Positions 1 to 8,167 of a DNA stretch of 64,000 nucleotides are shown here, in pieces. The stretch covers positions 744,001 through 808,000 of the forward strand of contig CANMBU010000002.1 of NCBI GenBank assembly GCA_947496175.1. Reading direction: 5' to 3'. Every line of letters begins with the position of its first letter. Within the stretch, counting starts at the first letter, position 1. The translations under genes were made by a program, and so were the position numbers. Source of the stretch: an uncultured Roseovarius sp. (GTDB lineage Bacteria > Pseudomonadota > Alphaproteobacteria > Rhodobacterales > Rhodobacteraceae). The notes beneath the pieces were generated by a model. That model worked only from the letters and a program-made list of their open reading frames with translations, searched no databases and was not told the DNA's origin.

Positions 1-2005
1 CATCCACCGCAATGGCGTCCGTTTCCGTGCAAATCAGAGGATTGATTTCCACTTCTTCCAACTGTGCCGCGTGGTCGGTTACATAGTCCTGCACGGCCAA
101 TACGGCTTTTGCCGCCTTATTCAAATCACATCCCGCCTTGCCGCGATACCCGTTCAGGATCGGCGCAAGGTGCAGGTCTTGCAAGGCGTCGACAATATCG
201 CGCTCCGTAACAGGCAAAAGCAAGGAGACACTGTCCGCCAGGATCTCTGTCAGCGTGCCGCCCGCTCCGAGTGTCAGGACAAAGCCATGTGCCGGGTCAC
301 GCAACACGCCGATGAGCAACTCAGCAATGGCACCTGTGGCCATTTCTTCGACGAGAAACCCATCGCACCGCATGTCTGTAGCCGCGTCTTCGACGGCCTT
401 GGACGTCGTCAGGTTCAGTGCGACGAACCCCGCTTCGGTTTTGTGCGCCATGCCTGTGCCTTTGAGAACGACAGGACAGGTCAGCGCCTGACACGCTGCA
501 GCAGCCTCAGCGGGTGTGTCGGCTGTGATGGCGTTTGGGACGACAAGCCCATATGACGCCAGTGTGGCTTTGGCCTGCGCCTCTGAAAGCACGCGTGGCT
601 CAACCGGCGCACCGGGCTGCGTAACAGGGGACGGGTCCGGTACCTGCGACATGCTGGCCACCTCAATGGCGCTCAGCGCATCATCCAGACCGTGCATCGG
701 AACCATCCCGCCATTGATAATGCGCTGTGCCACGTCTTCTGACAAAGCTTCAGGTAAGGTGGCGACCAATGCCAATGGCTTTTGCACCTCTTGTACCGCA
801 ATTGCCCCGGCCTCAATCACACAAGCCCATGCTCCGGGATCACACAGGTCCGCGCGGGGGAAATCGACAATGATGCAGCCGATATCGACCCGCCCCTTGA
901 GCATGGCCGTGAAGACCTCGGCCATGCGCGCCACGTCATTCCATATAAAAGTGTGGTAATCCAGTGGGTTCGACAAAGCCACCATCGGACCAAGTGCCTT
1001 TCGCAGGCTTTTGCCCTGAGCGTCTGAAAGTGCGGGAAACGAAATCGTGCGCGCTTCGGCGCTGTCCGCCATCAGACTGGCCTCTCCCCCTGAACACGAC
1101 ATGGACGCCACGCGGTTCGAGGCCAGCGATCCGGCAAAATGCAACAGCTTCAGGCTCTCCAGCCAGGCAGGCAGGCTTTCAACCTGGGCGATGCCGAGCC
1201 GTTTCAAAAGCGCGCGCGCACCCGCATCACTCCCGGCCAGCGAAGCGGTATGGGATATCGCCGCGGCCTGCGCCTGCGCCGACTTGCCCGCCTTGAGCGC
1301 CACGATGCGTTTGCCAAGACCGCGTGCCTCTCTGGCCAAGGTCTCAAACGCCGTCAGATCGTCAATGCCTTCAATATGTAGACCCAGCGTTGTCACGCGC
1401 GGGTCACGCAGCAATGCAAGCCCAACATCTGACAGTCCGGTTTGCGCCTGATTGCCCACCGTGGCCACGTAAGCCAGCGGCAGGGCGCGCGCCTGCATCG
1501 TCACGTTGATTGCCATATTTGAGCTTTGCATCACGACCGCAACGCCACGCTCCACCCGCCTGCCGCCATGTTGGTCCGGCCACAACAGGGCCCCGTCCAG
1601 ATAGTTGATCACGCCGTAGCAATTTGGCCCGAGGATCGGCATCTCACCTGCGGCTTCCAGCAAGGCCTGCTGAAGCTCCGCTCCATCTCCTGTTTCGGAT
1701 TGTGCCTCAAGAAAGCCAGAGGCAAAACAGACAGCACCCCCTGCGCCCATCTCACGCAGGCTGCGCACCATCTCGATGGTCAGGTTGCGGTTAACCCCGA
1801 TAAACACCGCATCCGGCACGTCGGGCAGGGCGGTGAGGTCTGAGTACGCTTTGACACCCGCCACGTCGGGTTTTTGAGGGTGCACCGGCCAAAGAGCGCC
1901 CTCAAAACCCATCTTGAGACACTGGTCCACAACACTTGCACACCATGCGCCACCGCCGATCACGGCAATGGATTTAGGCCGGAAGAGACGGTCGAGATCA
2001 CGCAT
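1..2005 (-). CDS. Acyl-CoA synthetase, NDP-forming (C-terminus cut by window edge)
   Basis: Single-chain NDP-forming acyl-CoA synthetase, which makes an acyl-CoA from a free acid, ATP (or GTP) and CoA through a phosphohistidine. About 668 residues are visible and the stop lies outside the window. The order is a CoA-binding Rossmann domain (AVIGGGAW near residue 15), a succinyl-CoA-ligase-like domain with the phospho-His motif SHTASLAG near residue 250, and an ATP-grasp domain from about residue 470 (HKTEAGFVAL, EINPL). The ATG at 2005 begins MRDLDRLFRPKSIAVIG, typical of the family. It is last in a leftward carnitine-type operon, so activation of gamma-butyrobetaine, crotonobetaine or carnitine is a reasonable inference. 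The sequence does not show the substrate. Confidence 0.85.
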   Translation of the reverse strand, partial: MRDLDRLFRPKSIAVIGGGAWCASVVDQCLKMGFEGALWPVHPQKPDVAGVKAYSDLTALPDVPDAVFIGVNRNLTIEMVRSLREMGAGGAVCFASGFLEAQSETGDGAELQQALLEAAGEMPILGPNCYGVINYLDGALLWPDQHGGRRVERGVAVVMQSSNMAINVTMQARALPLAYVATVGNQAQTGLSDVGLALLRDPRVTTLGLHIEGIDDLTAFETLAREARGLGKRIVALKAGKSAQAQAAAISHTASLAGSDAGARALLKRLGIAQVESLPAWLESLKLLHFAGSLASNRVASMSCSGGEASLMADSAEARTISFPALSDAQGKSLRKALGPMVALSNPLDYHTFIWNDVARMAEVFTAMLKGRVDIGCIIVDFPRADLCDPGAWACVIEAGAIAVQEVQKPLALVATLPEALSEDVAQRIINGGMVPMHGLDDALSAIEVASMSQVPDPSPVTQPGAPVEPRVLSEAQAKATLASYGLVVPNAITADTPAEAAAACQALTCPVVLKGTGMAHKTEAGFVALNLTTSKAVEDAATDMRCDGFLVEEMATGAIAELLIGVLRDPAHGFVLTLGAGGTLTEILADSVSLLLPVTERDIVDALQDLHLAPILNGYRGKAGCDLNKAAKAVLAVQDYVTDHAAQLEEVEINPLICTETDAIAVD

Positions 2006-2034
2006 TTTGCAGACATCGCGCAGAAAAGAATTTT

Positions 2035-2217
2035 GCCTCCGGCGGGGATATTTTGGGCAAGAAGAAAGACATTCTTAACCAAACTCCCTCAGCCTCACAG
2101 AGCGGCACAGGCGGGGACGCCGATGGCCGTGCAAGGAGAAGGGCCAGCCCTTTTTCAAGGAGGGGCGGCTTTGTTGTCCCCTCCTTTCTTCTTGCTGAAA
2201 ATATCCTCGCCGAAGGC
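2035..2217. repeat. Inverted pair of a 34-nt palindromic-type intergenic repeat
   Basis: Positions 2035-2068 (GCCTCCGGCGGGGATATTTT, then GGGCAAGAAGAAAG) and 2184-2217 are near-perfect reverse complements about 115 nt apart. They fill the gap between the acyl-CoA synthetase and the acyl-CoA dehydrogenase. The second copy differs only at a few positions. Between the arms is a small hairpin, GGGC-CA-GCCC near 2148-2157, followed by T residues. I see no ORF here. This looks like a REP/BIME-type element; similar sequences are common in Rhodobacterales genomes (from memory). Confidence 0.6.
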
Positions 2218-2227
2218 ATTTAAACTC

Positions 2228-3388
2228 TTAAGCCCCCAGAGGCCGCAGAAGATCGCGGCTGATAATGTGACGCTGGATTTCCGAGGTCCCATCCCAGATC
2301 CGTTCCACCCGCGCATCGCGCCAGAACCGCTCTATGGGAAAGTCATCCATCAGGCCCATACCGCCAAAGATCTGCAGCGTTGCATCCGTCACCCGTGCCA
2401 GCATTTCTGACGCATAAAGCTTGGCGGAGGCGATCTCACGATTGGCAGGCAGACCCTGATCCAACCGCCAGGCGGAGGCGAGCGTCAGCCAGTCGGCCGC
2501 ATCAATCTCGGTGATCATATCTGCGATCTGAAAGCTTACGCCCTGAAACTTGCCGATCTGCTGGCCGAATTGCTTGCGCTCTGCGGCATAACTCAGCGCA
2601 TAATCGAACACCCGCCGCGCACGCCCTACGCTCATGGTGGCGACGGTGATGCGCGTGGCGTAAAGCCATTCATTCATCACCTCAAACCCGCCATCCACCT
2701 CTCCCAGCACTTGCGCATCCGGCAGGCGGCAGTCGTCGAATTCCAGGATCATGTTCTTGTAGCCGCGATGGCTGACGGATTTATACCCCTCCCGTATGGT
2801 GAAGCCCGGCGTGCCCCGATCCACAAGGAACGTGGTGATGCGCTTCTTGGGGCCTTTGGGCGTGTCGTCCTCTCCGGTGGCGATGAAGACAATGATGAAA
2901 TCCGCATGATCCGCGCCGGAGATGAAATGCTTGGAGCCATTGATGACCCAATCCCCGCCCTCGCGCCGGGCACTGCATTTCATACCGCGCACATCCGATC
3001 CAGCATCGGGCTCAGTCATGGCCAGCGCGTCCATCCGCTCACCGCGCACGGCGGGCAGAAGATACCGATCCACCTGTTCGCCCTCACAGGCCATCAGGAT
3101 GTTCTGGGGGCGTCCAAAGAAATGCGTCAGCGCCATGGACCCACGTCCCAACTCGCGCTCGACCAAAGCGAAATCCACATGGCTCAGCCCGGCACCGCCT
3201 ACGCTTTCAGGAAAATTACAGGCGTAAAACCCAAGCTCCTGACATTTGCGCTTGATCTCTTGGCTCACCTCACGGGGCACCTCACCACTGCGCTCAACCC
3301 TATCCTCATGAGGATAAATCTCGTTCTCCACAAAACTGCGCACGGTGGAGACGATCATCTCCTGCTCTTCGGTCAATCCAAACTGCAT
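2228..3388 (-). CDS. Acyl-CoA dehydrogenase (candidate gamma-butyrobetainyl-CoA dehydrogenase)
   Basis: FAD-dependent acyl-CoA dehydrogenase of 386 residues, a usual length. It would introduce an alpha,beta double bond into an acyl-CoA and pass electrons to ETF. Visible are the N-terminal LTEEQEMIVSTVRSFVENE helix, MTEPDAGSDV (FAD/substrate contact), YAAERKQFGQQIGKFQ, and a C-terminal IWDGTSEIQRHII. The family's catalytic Glu normally sits in the E-G-T position of that last motif; here it is Asp, which is unusual. The start is the ATG at 3388 (MQFGLTEEQ), four bases after the stop of the carnitine dehydrogenase gene, so the two are probably co-transcribed. Acting on gamma-butyrobetainyl-CoA is inferred from the neighbours only. 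Confidence 0.85.
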   Translation of the reverse strand: MQFGLTEEQEMIVSTVRSFVENEIYPHEDRVERSGEVPREVSQEIKRKCQELGFYACNFPESVGGAGLSHVDFALVERELGRGSMALTHFFGRPQNILMACEGEQVDRYLLPAVRGERMDALAMTEPDAGSDVRGMKCSARREGGDWVINGSKHFISGADHADFIIVFIATGEDDTPKGPKKRITTFLVDRGTPGFTIREGYKSVSHRGYKNMILEFDDCRLPDAQVLGEVDGGFEVMNEWLYATRITVATMSVGRARRVFDYALSYAAERKQFGQQIGKFQGVSFQIADMITEIDAADWLTLASAWRLDQGLPANREIASAKLYASEMLARVTDATLQIFGGMGLMDDFPIERFWRDARVERIWDGTSEIQRHIISRDLLRPLGA

Positions 3389-3392
3389 CGCG

Positions 3393-4799
3393 TCACTCCT
3401 CTGCATGCAGCGCAGCCAGCGCGCCCACCTTGGCCGCAACATCGTCAGGCGGCGCGCAAGTCCGGCGGGTCTCCAGGCTCACATGCAGCATCAGCTGATC
3501 ACAGGTCGCCATCACCTCACCATCACTGGCCCGCTTCATCTCATGAAAACAGCGCAGCTTCTTGCCGGAGCCTTCAGTGACACGGCTGTGCACCACCACC
3601 TCTTCCCCCGCATGGGTCTCTGCAAGATACTTTACCGTTGTCTCCACCGTAAAATAACTCAGCCCGCGCGCCACATAGTCCTCATCGGCCCCGACATAGG
3701 CCATCACCGCCTCGGCCGCATCGCTGAAAATCTGACCATAGCGGCCCTCATTCATATGGCCGTTCATATCCGTCCAATCGACCGGCACCATACGGGCTTG
3801 GGTCAGCATCGGATTGCCCGCCTCCGGCACCGGCATGATCGTGCGTTGATGCTCGGCAATCAGCCGACCTGCTGCATTGCCCTGCTGCTTTAACGCCCGC
3901 ATCATCGCCACCAGATTGCGATCCCGCTTACGTTCCAGCTGACGAATACTCAAATGCCCGGATTGCGCATCAGACTGGTCCGCAATCGTATCAATCAGCT
4001 CATCCGTCAACTCCGGCACATCCATAAGCTTGGTCCAGGGCCATTGCAGCGCCGGGCCAAACTGCGCCATGAAATGCCGCATGCCAGCCTCGCCACCCGC
4101 CACGCGGTAGGTCTCAAAAAGGCCCATCTGCGCCCATCGCAAACCAAAGCCAAAGCGGATCGCATCATCAATATCCTGCGTTGTGGCAATGCCATCCTTC
4201 ACCAGCCAAAGCGCCTCGCGCCACACCGCCTCAAGAAAGCGATCTGCAATATGGGCATCAATCTCTTTCGCCACAGGCTGCGGGTAGAGCCCGACAGAAC
4301 GCAAAATCCCCTTGGCCTGCTCCACCGCGTCAGGCGATGTGACTGGTGAGGGCACCACCTCAACCAACGGCAAAAGGTAGACAGGATTGAACGGGTGCGT
4401 GACCATGATGCGCGAAGGATCAGCCGCACCTTCCTGCAATTCAGAGGGTTTGAAGCCGCTGGTAGACGATCCAATCGGCACGCTCGGATGGGCCGCTTGC
4501 ACCTCGGCAATAACCTTATGCTTCAGCTCCAGCCGTTCGCTGACGCTTTCCTGCACCCAATCCGCACCCTCAACCGCCTCGGCAATCGAGTGGTGGAAGC
4601 TCAAGCGCCCCTCTGCAGGCAAGGCGCAATCATAGAGCATCGGCAAGGCCGCGCGCGCATTGGCCATGACCTCGCCGATTTTGCGCTCAGCCTCCGGGTC
4701 GGGGTCAAAGACGCGCACATCCCAGCCATTCAGCAAGAACCGCGCGGCCCAGCCTCCGCCGATAACGCCGCCACCTATGACCGATGCTATATTGTTCAT
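3393..4799 (-). CDS. lcdH: L-carnitine dehydrogenase fused to betainyl-CoA thioesterase
   Basis: 468-residue bifunctional protein. Residues 1 to about 315 form a 3-hydroxyacyl-CoA-dehydrogenase-type enzyme (Rossmann motif GGGVIGGGWAARF at the extreme N-terminus, then FNPVYLLPLVEVV) that oxidises L-carnitine to 3-dehydrocarnitine with NAD+. Residues from about 325 form a hot-dog thioesterase (VDWTDMNGHMNEGRYGQIF, with the 4HBT-type Asp) expected to release glycine betaine from betainyl-CoA. In Pseudomonas these are separate genes (cdhA, cdhB); fused forms are known in Rhizobiales and Rhodobacterales. The adjacent BKACE and CdhR-like regulator complete the known pathway, which makes this the best-supported functional call in the cluster. 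Confidence 0.88.
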   Translation of the reverse strand: MNNIASVIGGGVIGGGWAARFLLNGWDVRVFDPDPEAERKIGEVMANARAALPMLYDCALPAEGRLSFHHSIAEAVEGADWVQESVSERLELKHKVIAEVQAAHPSVPIGSSTSGFKPSELQEGAADPSRIMVTHPFNPVYLLPLVEVVPSPVTSPDAVEQAKGILRSVGLYPQPVAKEIDAHIADRFLEAVWREALWLVKDGIATTQDIDDAIRFGFGLRWAQMGLFETYRVAGGEAGMRHFMAQFGPALQWPWTKLMDVPELTDELIDTIADQSDAQSGHLSIRQLERKRDRNLVAMMRALKQQGNAAGRLIAEHQRTIMPVPEAGNPMLTQARMVPVDWTDMNGHMNEGRYGQIFSDAAEAVMAYVGADEDYVARGLSYFTVETTVKYLAETHAGEEVVVHSRVTEGSGKKLRCFHEMKRASDGEVMATCDQLMLHVSLETRRTCAPPDDVAAKVGALAALHAEE

Positions 4800-4813
4800 A
4801 TCTGAAATGCCTT

Positions 4814-5362
4814 TTATTTCTTGATCATCCGAAGCGTGTCGTAGCCATTAAACGACAAGATCTCACGCGCAGCGGTGATCCGGTCTTCGCCGCCCTTTTG
4901 AGAGCGATCCACAATCCAGCCAAAGCTGCCATCAGGCGTGCCAAGCGCGGCGGTGCGGAACCCTTCATCCACCCAGATGACCCAAAGCTCGATGGAAGCA
5001 CCTGTGCGGTCTTGGGTTAAGCGATACCTGTTTTGCCCCAAGGGCATGTTGCTCCAAACATCATTCACCGCTTCGCAATCTCCACTGACGTCACAGCGCA
5101 ATTTCAGCAATGCCACCGCAGGCGTGTTTGGACCTTGGTTGAGGAATGTGACCTGTGACAAGGTCTCACTCCCCGGAAAATGCGCGCGCAGGTGCCACGT
5201 GCCAGCAAGGTCAGCGAGCGAGCCGCGTGTTGTGACCGTCAGCGGCACAGTGGTGTCGCGAAACCCGTCTGATGTCGGAGCAGGGGCACAGGCTGACAGT
5301 AACAGGACACCAAGAGCAAACCCCTTAGCCAAGATGCTGCGCAAAGAAGCGGTCAAACCCAT
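4814..5362 (-). CDS. Lipocalin-like lipoprotein
   Basis: 182-residue predicted lipoprotein with a signal sequence ending in a lipobox (LGVLLLSAC, Cys near residue 25). The mature part carries GTWHLRAHFPG at its start and FGWIVDRSQKGG towards the end, which resembles the G-x-W and closing strands of bacterial lipocalins (Blc-like). The ATG at 5362 overlaps the SDR stop (TGATG), so it is translationally coupled inside the carnitine operon. A GTG at 5365 is an alternative start. An envelope ligand-binding or membrane-maintenance role is possible, but nothing ties it to carnitine apart from position. Confidence 0.65.
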   Translation of the reverse strand: MGLTASLRSILAKGFALGVLLLSACAPAPTSDGFRDTTVPLTVTTRGSLADLAGTWHLRAHFPGSETLSQVTFLNQGPNTPAVALLKLRCDVSGDCEAVNDVWSNMPLGQNRYRLTQDRTGASIELWVIWVDEGFRTAALGTPDGSFGWIVDRSQKGGEDRITAAREILSFNGYDTLRMIKK

Positions 5363-6123
5363 CACACCAACCGCTCCGTATGGCCATCAATATTCAGCAC
5401 CTGGCCAGAGATTTTTGACGCCGCAGGCGAGGCCAGGAAAAGCACCGTATCCGCCAGATCATCTGCGCTCACCCAGGAACGCAGGCTGATCCCTTCGACA
5501 TATTGCGCCCGCACGTCTGCCTCGGGTCTGTCGCTTGCTTTGGCCTCCATCGCCACGACCCGGTCCATCCGGTCGCCTTCAACCGCCCCCGGTGCGATGG
5601 CGTTGACGCGGATGCCAGCCGGGCCCAACTCCATTGCCAGTGTTTTGGTCAAACCAATGAGCCCCCATTTGGCGGCCGCATAGGGCGCACGATAAGGATG
5701 CCCCCATTGCCCCGAGGTGGAGGTGGTGAGCACGATCAACCCGTGACCTTGCGCCCGCATCACCCGTGCAGCCCAGCGGCAAGTGAGGAAAGCGCCATGC
5801 AGGTTCACCGCAATACAATCCTGCCAATCCTGATACTCAAGCTCTTCGATCAGCCCCGCCGGACCGCCGGTCCCCGCATTGGCGCAAACCACGTCAGCCC
5901 CGCCGAATGTGCCTTCGACCTCCGCCAGAAACGCGTCCATCTGCGCGGCATCTGTGACATTCGCCTGTCGCACGATCATCTCCGGGTTGGTCGCGCTCAT
6001 CTGAGCAACCGCCTCAGCATCCGCATCGCACAGGGCGACCCGCGCGCCGGTCGCCGCGAACCGTTCCGCCAACCGCTTGCCAATGCCAGAGGCACCGCCA
6101 GTGATCACGACGCGCTGGGTCAT
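5362..6123 (-). CDS. SDR family NAD(P)-dependent oxidoreductase
   Basis: 253-residue classical short-chain dehydrogenase. The cofactor motif TGGASGIG is at residues 8-15, NAG lies in the central strand, catalytic Ser is in the TTSTSGQWG region, YAAAK is the Tyr-Lys pair, and the C-terminus GQVLNIDGH is typical. It sits between the dehydrocarnitine cleavage enzyme and carnitine dehydrogenase, so it may act on a carnitine-related alcohol. A D-carnitine dehydrogenase, as reported for the Sinorhizobium pathway, is one candidate. A 3-hydroxyacyl-CoA or unrelated alcohol substrate cannot be excluded from sequence. Confidence 0.8.
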   Translation of the reverse strand: MTQRVVITGGASGIGKRLAERFAATGARVALCDADAEAVAQMSATNPEMIVRQANVTDAAQMDAFLAEVEGTFGGADVVCANAGTGGPAGLIEELEYQDWQDCIAVNLHGAFLTCRWAARVMRAQGHGLIVLTTSTSGQWGHPYRAPYAAAKWGLIGLTKTLAMELGPAGIRVNAIAPGAVEGDRMDRVVAMEAKASDRPEADVRAQYVEGISLRSWVSADDLADTVLFLASPAASKISGQVLNIDGHTERLV

Positions 6124-6155
6124 AGGGCATGCTCCAACGCAGTGTCAGCGAAAGC

Positions 6156-6197
6156 ACCGACGCTATACCGACGTAATACCGACGCGATACCGACGTG
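6156..6197. repeat. 11-bp tandem repeat (unit ATACCGACGNN)
   Basis: Three full copies of an 11-nt unit (ATACCGACGTA, ATACCGACGCG, ATACCGACGTG at 6165, 6176 and 6187) plus a partial copy ACCGACGCT at 6156. The array fills most of the 80-nt gap between the SDR start and the BKACE stop. The period is about one helical turn. It may be a slipped-strand minisatellite or a phased protein-binding array. A single ACCGACGTA also occurs near 58319. Confidence 0.75.
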
Positions 6198-6203
6198 CAT
6201 TTT

Positions 6204-7112
6204 TTACACCGGAGCCCGCTTCGTCAGGCCCAGCTTTTCGCGCACTTCTTGTGGTCCAATGACCCGCGCTCCAAGGCGCTCGATAATCTCACCCGCGCGC
6301 TCAACCAATTGTTCATTCTTGGCCAGCACCCCCTTGTCGAGCATCAGGTTATCCTCCAGTCCAACACGCACATTGCCCCCTGCCAGCACGGCTGCGGCCA
6401 CAAAGGGCATCTGATTGCGCCCAAGCGCAAAGGCCGAAAAGGTCCAATCCTCCGGCACGTTATTCACCATCGCCATGAAGGTATTGAGGTCATCCGGCGC
6501 GCCCCAGGGCACGCCCATGCAAAGCTGCACCAAGGCTGGGCTGTCAAGAGCGCCATCCTTAACCAGTTGTTTTGCATACCATAAATGACCTGTGTCAAAT
6601 GCCTCGATCTCTGGCTTCACGCCAAGCTCGGTCATCATCTTGCCCATCGCGGTCAGCATGCCGGGCGTGTTGGTCATCACGTAGTCGGCTTCGGCAAAGT
6701 TCATCGTGCCGCAATCCAGCGTGCAAATCTCGGGCCGGCATTCCGCCACATGCGCCACGCGCTCCGCAGCACCCACCATGTCGGTTGTGTCCGAGAGGGG
6801 CAGGGGGTTTTCTGGACTGCCAAAGATCACGTCCCCGCCCATGCCTGCGGTGAGGTTCAAAACGACATCCACTTCCGCGTCCCTGATGCGGTCTGTCACT
6901 TCGCGATAGAGCTTCAGATCCCGTGCCGCCACGCCTGTCTCGGGGTCTCGCACATGACAATGCACCACCGCCGCACCGGCTTTGGCCGCGGCGATAGCGC
7001 TGTCGGCGATCTGCTTGGGGCTGCGCGGCACATGCGGGCTGCGATCTTGTGTACCGCCGCCCCCCGTGACGGCACAGGTGATGAAAACCTCGCGGTTCAT
7101 GGCAAGCGGCAT
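6204..7112 (-). CDS. cdhC: Beta-keto acid cleavage enzyme (BKACE, DUF849), probable dehydrocarnitine cleavage enzyme
   Basis: 302-residue TIM-barrel BKACE protein. The expected reaction is 3-dehydrocarnitine + acetyl-CoA to betainyl-CoA + acetoacetate. Visible family features are the N-terminal FITCAVTGGG, the metal-binding AVVHCHVRDPETG (H-x-H) near residue 49, LNLTAGMGG, and the C-terminal NVRVGLEDNLML. The start at 7112 (MPLAMNREVF) is preceded by GGGAGG at a good distance. It is the first gene of the leftward operon and is divergent from the GlxA-type regulator. The carnitine substrate is assigned because carnitine dehydrogenase and betainyl-CoA thioesterase are in the same operon. Confidence 0.88.
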   Translation of the reverse strand: MPLAMNREVFITCAVTGGGGTQDRSPHVPRSPKQIADSAIAAAKAGAAVVHCHVRDPETGVAARDLKLYREVTDRIRDAEVDVVLNLTAGMGGDVIFGSPENPLPLSDTTDMVGAAERVAHVAECRPEICTLDCGTMNFAEADYVMTNTPGMLTAMGKMMTELGVKPEIEAFDTGHLWYAKQLVKDGALDSPALVQLCMGVPWGAPDDLNTFMAMVNNVPEDWTFSAFALGRNQMPFVAAAVLAGGNVRVGLEDNLMLDKGVLAKNEQLVERAGEIIERLGARVIGPQEVREKLGLTKRAPV

Positions 7113-7177
7113 CTGTGATCCTCCCAAAACTGTTGCGAAAGCGTATCGTGCTAGCCTGAGTCAAGAATTTGCATTAA

Positions 7178-8134
7178 ATGACAAAAATCATGCCAGAATG
7201 GACAAATTCATCTTCTCGCCCCATCAAGGTCAGCCTGCTGCTCTTTGATCAGTTCTCCAACCTATGTCTGGCCAACTGTATCGAACCACTGCGCGCGGCC
7301 AATATGCAAGGGACAGGGCAGGTGTTCGACTGGTCAATCCTGAGCCCTGATGGCTCTGCTTGCCAGTCTTCCAGCGGTCTGGACGTATTGGCACAGGCGG
7401 CTCTACCGGCCTTGCAGTCAACCGATTACCTCTTTGTTATGGCCAGTTATGGCCACAGTCGCCATGACACACCACAAATACGCCGCCTGATACGCGAGAT
7501 GGCACGGCGGGCGAAAGTGGTTGTGGGCCTTGATGCGGGTCCATGGCTTCTGGCGTCTGCAGGGCTTCTGGATGGGCGACGCGCGACAGTGCACTGGGAC
7601 CTGCTGGATTCCTTCACCGAACGGTTTTTGGCTGTAGATGTCGAACAGGCGCGCTTGGTGCGCGATGGCCCAGTGGTGACGTGTGCAGGCGCCATGTCTG
7701 CATTGGATCTGACGCTGGATTTGATTTCGGATCACCTTGGCATGGCTGCGCGGCTAGAGGTTGAGGCTCTGTTCATGCACGGCGATCCACCGGTGGGTCA
7801 GTCGAAAGCCTCAAAGTTATCTGACCCGCTTGTGCAGCGCGCTCTGCAACTGATGCGGGACAGCGTGGAAAAGCCGCTGTCGCTGACGCAATTGGCTCAG
7901 ATACTGTCCTGCCAGTCGCGTACTCTGGACCGCCGGTTTCGTGCACGCCTGGGCGCACCTCCGGGCAAGGTCTATCGTCACTTACGGCTGGCCGCGGCGC
8001 GCAAACTGATCGAAGACAGCCCGATCAGTATCGCCGAGATTGCCGTACGCTGCGGCTATGATTCACCATCGGCGCTCACGCGCGCCATCAGACAGCATTA
8101 CGGCGCGACACCACGCGCGCTACGACGTGGTTGA
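7178..8134 (+). CDS. cdhR: GlxA-family AraC transcriptional regulator (CdhR-like)
   Basis: 318-residue regulator with an N-terminal DJ-1/PfpI-like domain (VSLLLFDQFSNLCLANCIEPLR onwards, to about residue 190) and a C-terminal AraC double helix-turn-helix (from LSDPLVQRAL near 215; LAQILSCQSRTLDRRF and IAEIAVRCGYDSPSALTRAI). This architecture is that of CdhR, the carnitine-sensing activator in Pseudomonas, and of GbdR and SouR for related betaines. It is transcribed divergently from the BKACE gene with a 65-nt shared region. It probably activates the carnitine operon, but the inducer is inferred. A second in-frame ATG at 7190 could also be the start. Confidence 0.83.
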   Translation: MTKIMPEWTNSSSRPIKVSLLLFDQFSNLCLANCIEPLRAANMQGTGQVFDWSILSPDGSACQSSSGLDVLAQAALPALQSTDYLFVMASYGHSRHDTPQIRRLIREMARRAKVVVGLDAGPWLLASAGLLDGRRATVHWDLLDSFTERFLAVDVEQARLVRDGPVVTCAGAMSALDLTLDLISDHLGMAARLEVEALFMHGDPPVGQSKASKLSDPLVQRALQLMRDSVEKPLSLTQLAQILSCQSRTLDRRFRARLGAPPGKVYRHLRLAAARKLIEDSPISIAEIAVRCGYDSPSALTRAIRQHYGATPRALRRG

Positions 8135-8167
8135 CAGAGGTCACGCCGCCACACAGTGTCTGCCGCC

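Noticed and set aside
2140..2165. Hairpin GGGC-CA-GCCC plus T-run as a terminator
   Set aside because: It is oriented for rightward transcription, but no rightward gene precedes it.
2570..3580. 336-codon + strand frame opposite the acyl-CoA dehydrogenase gene
   Set aside because: It is an antisense shadow of a conserved gene.
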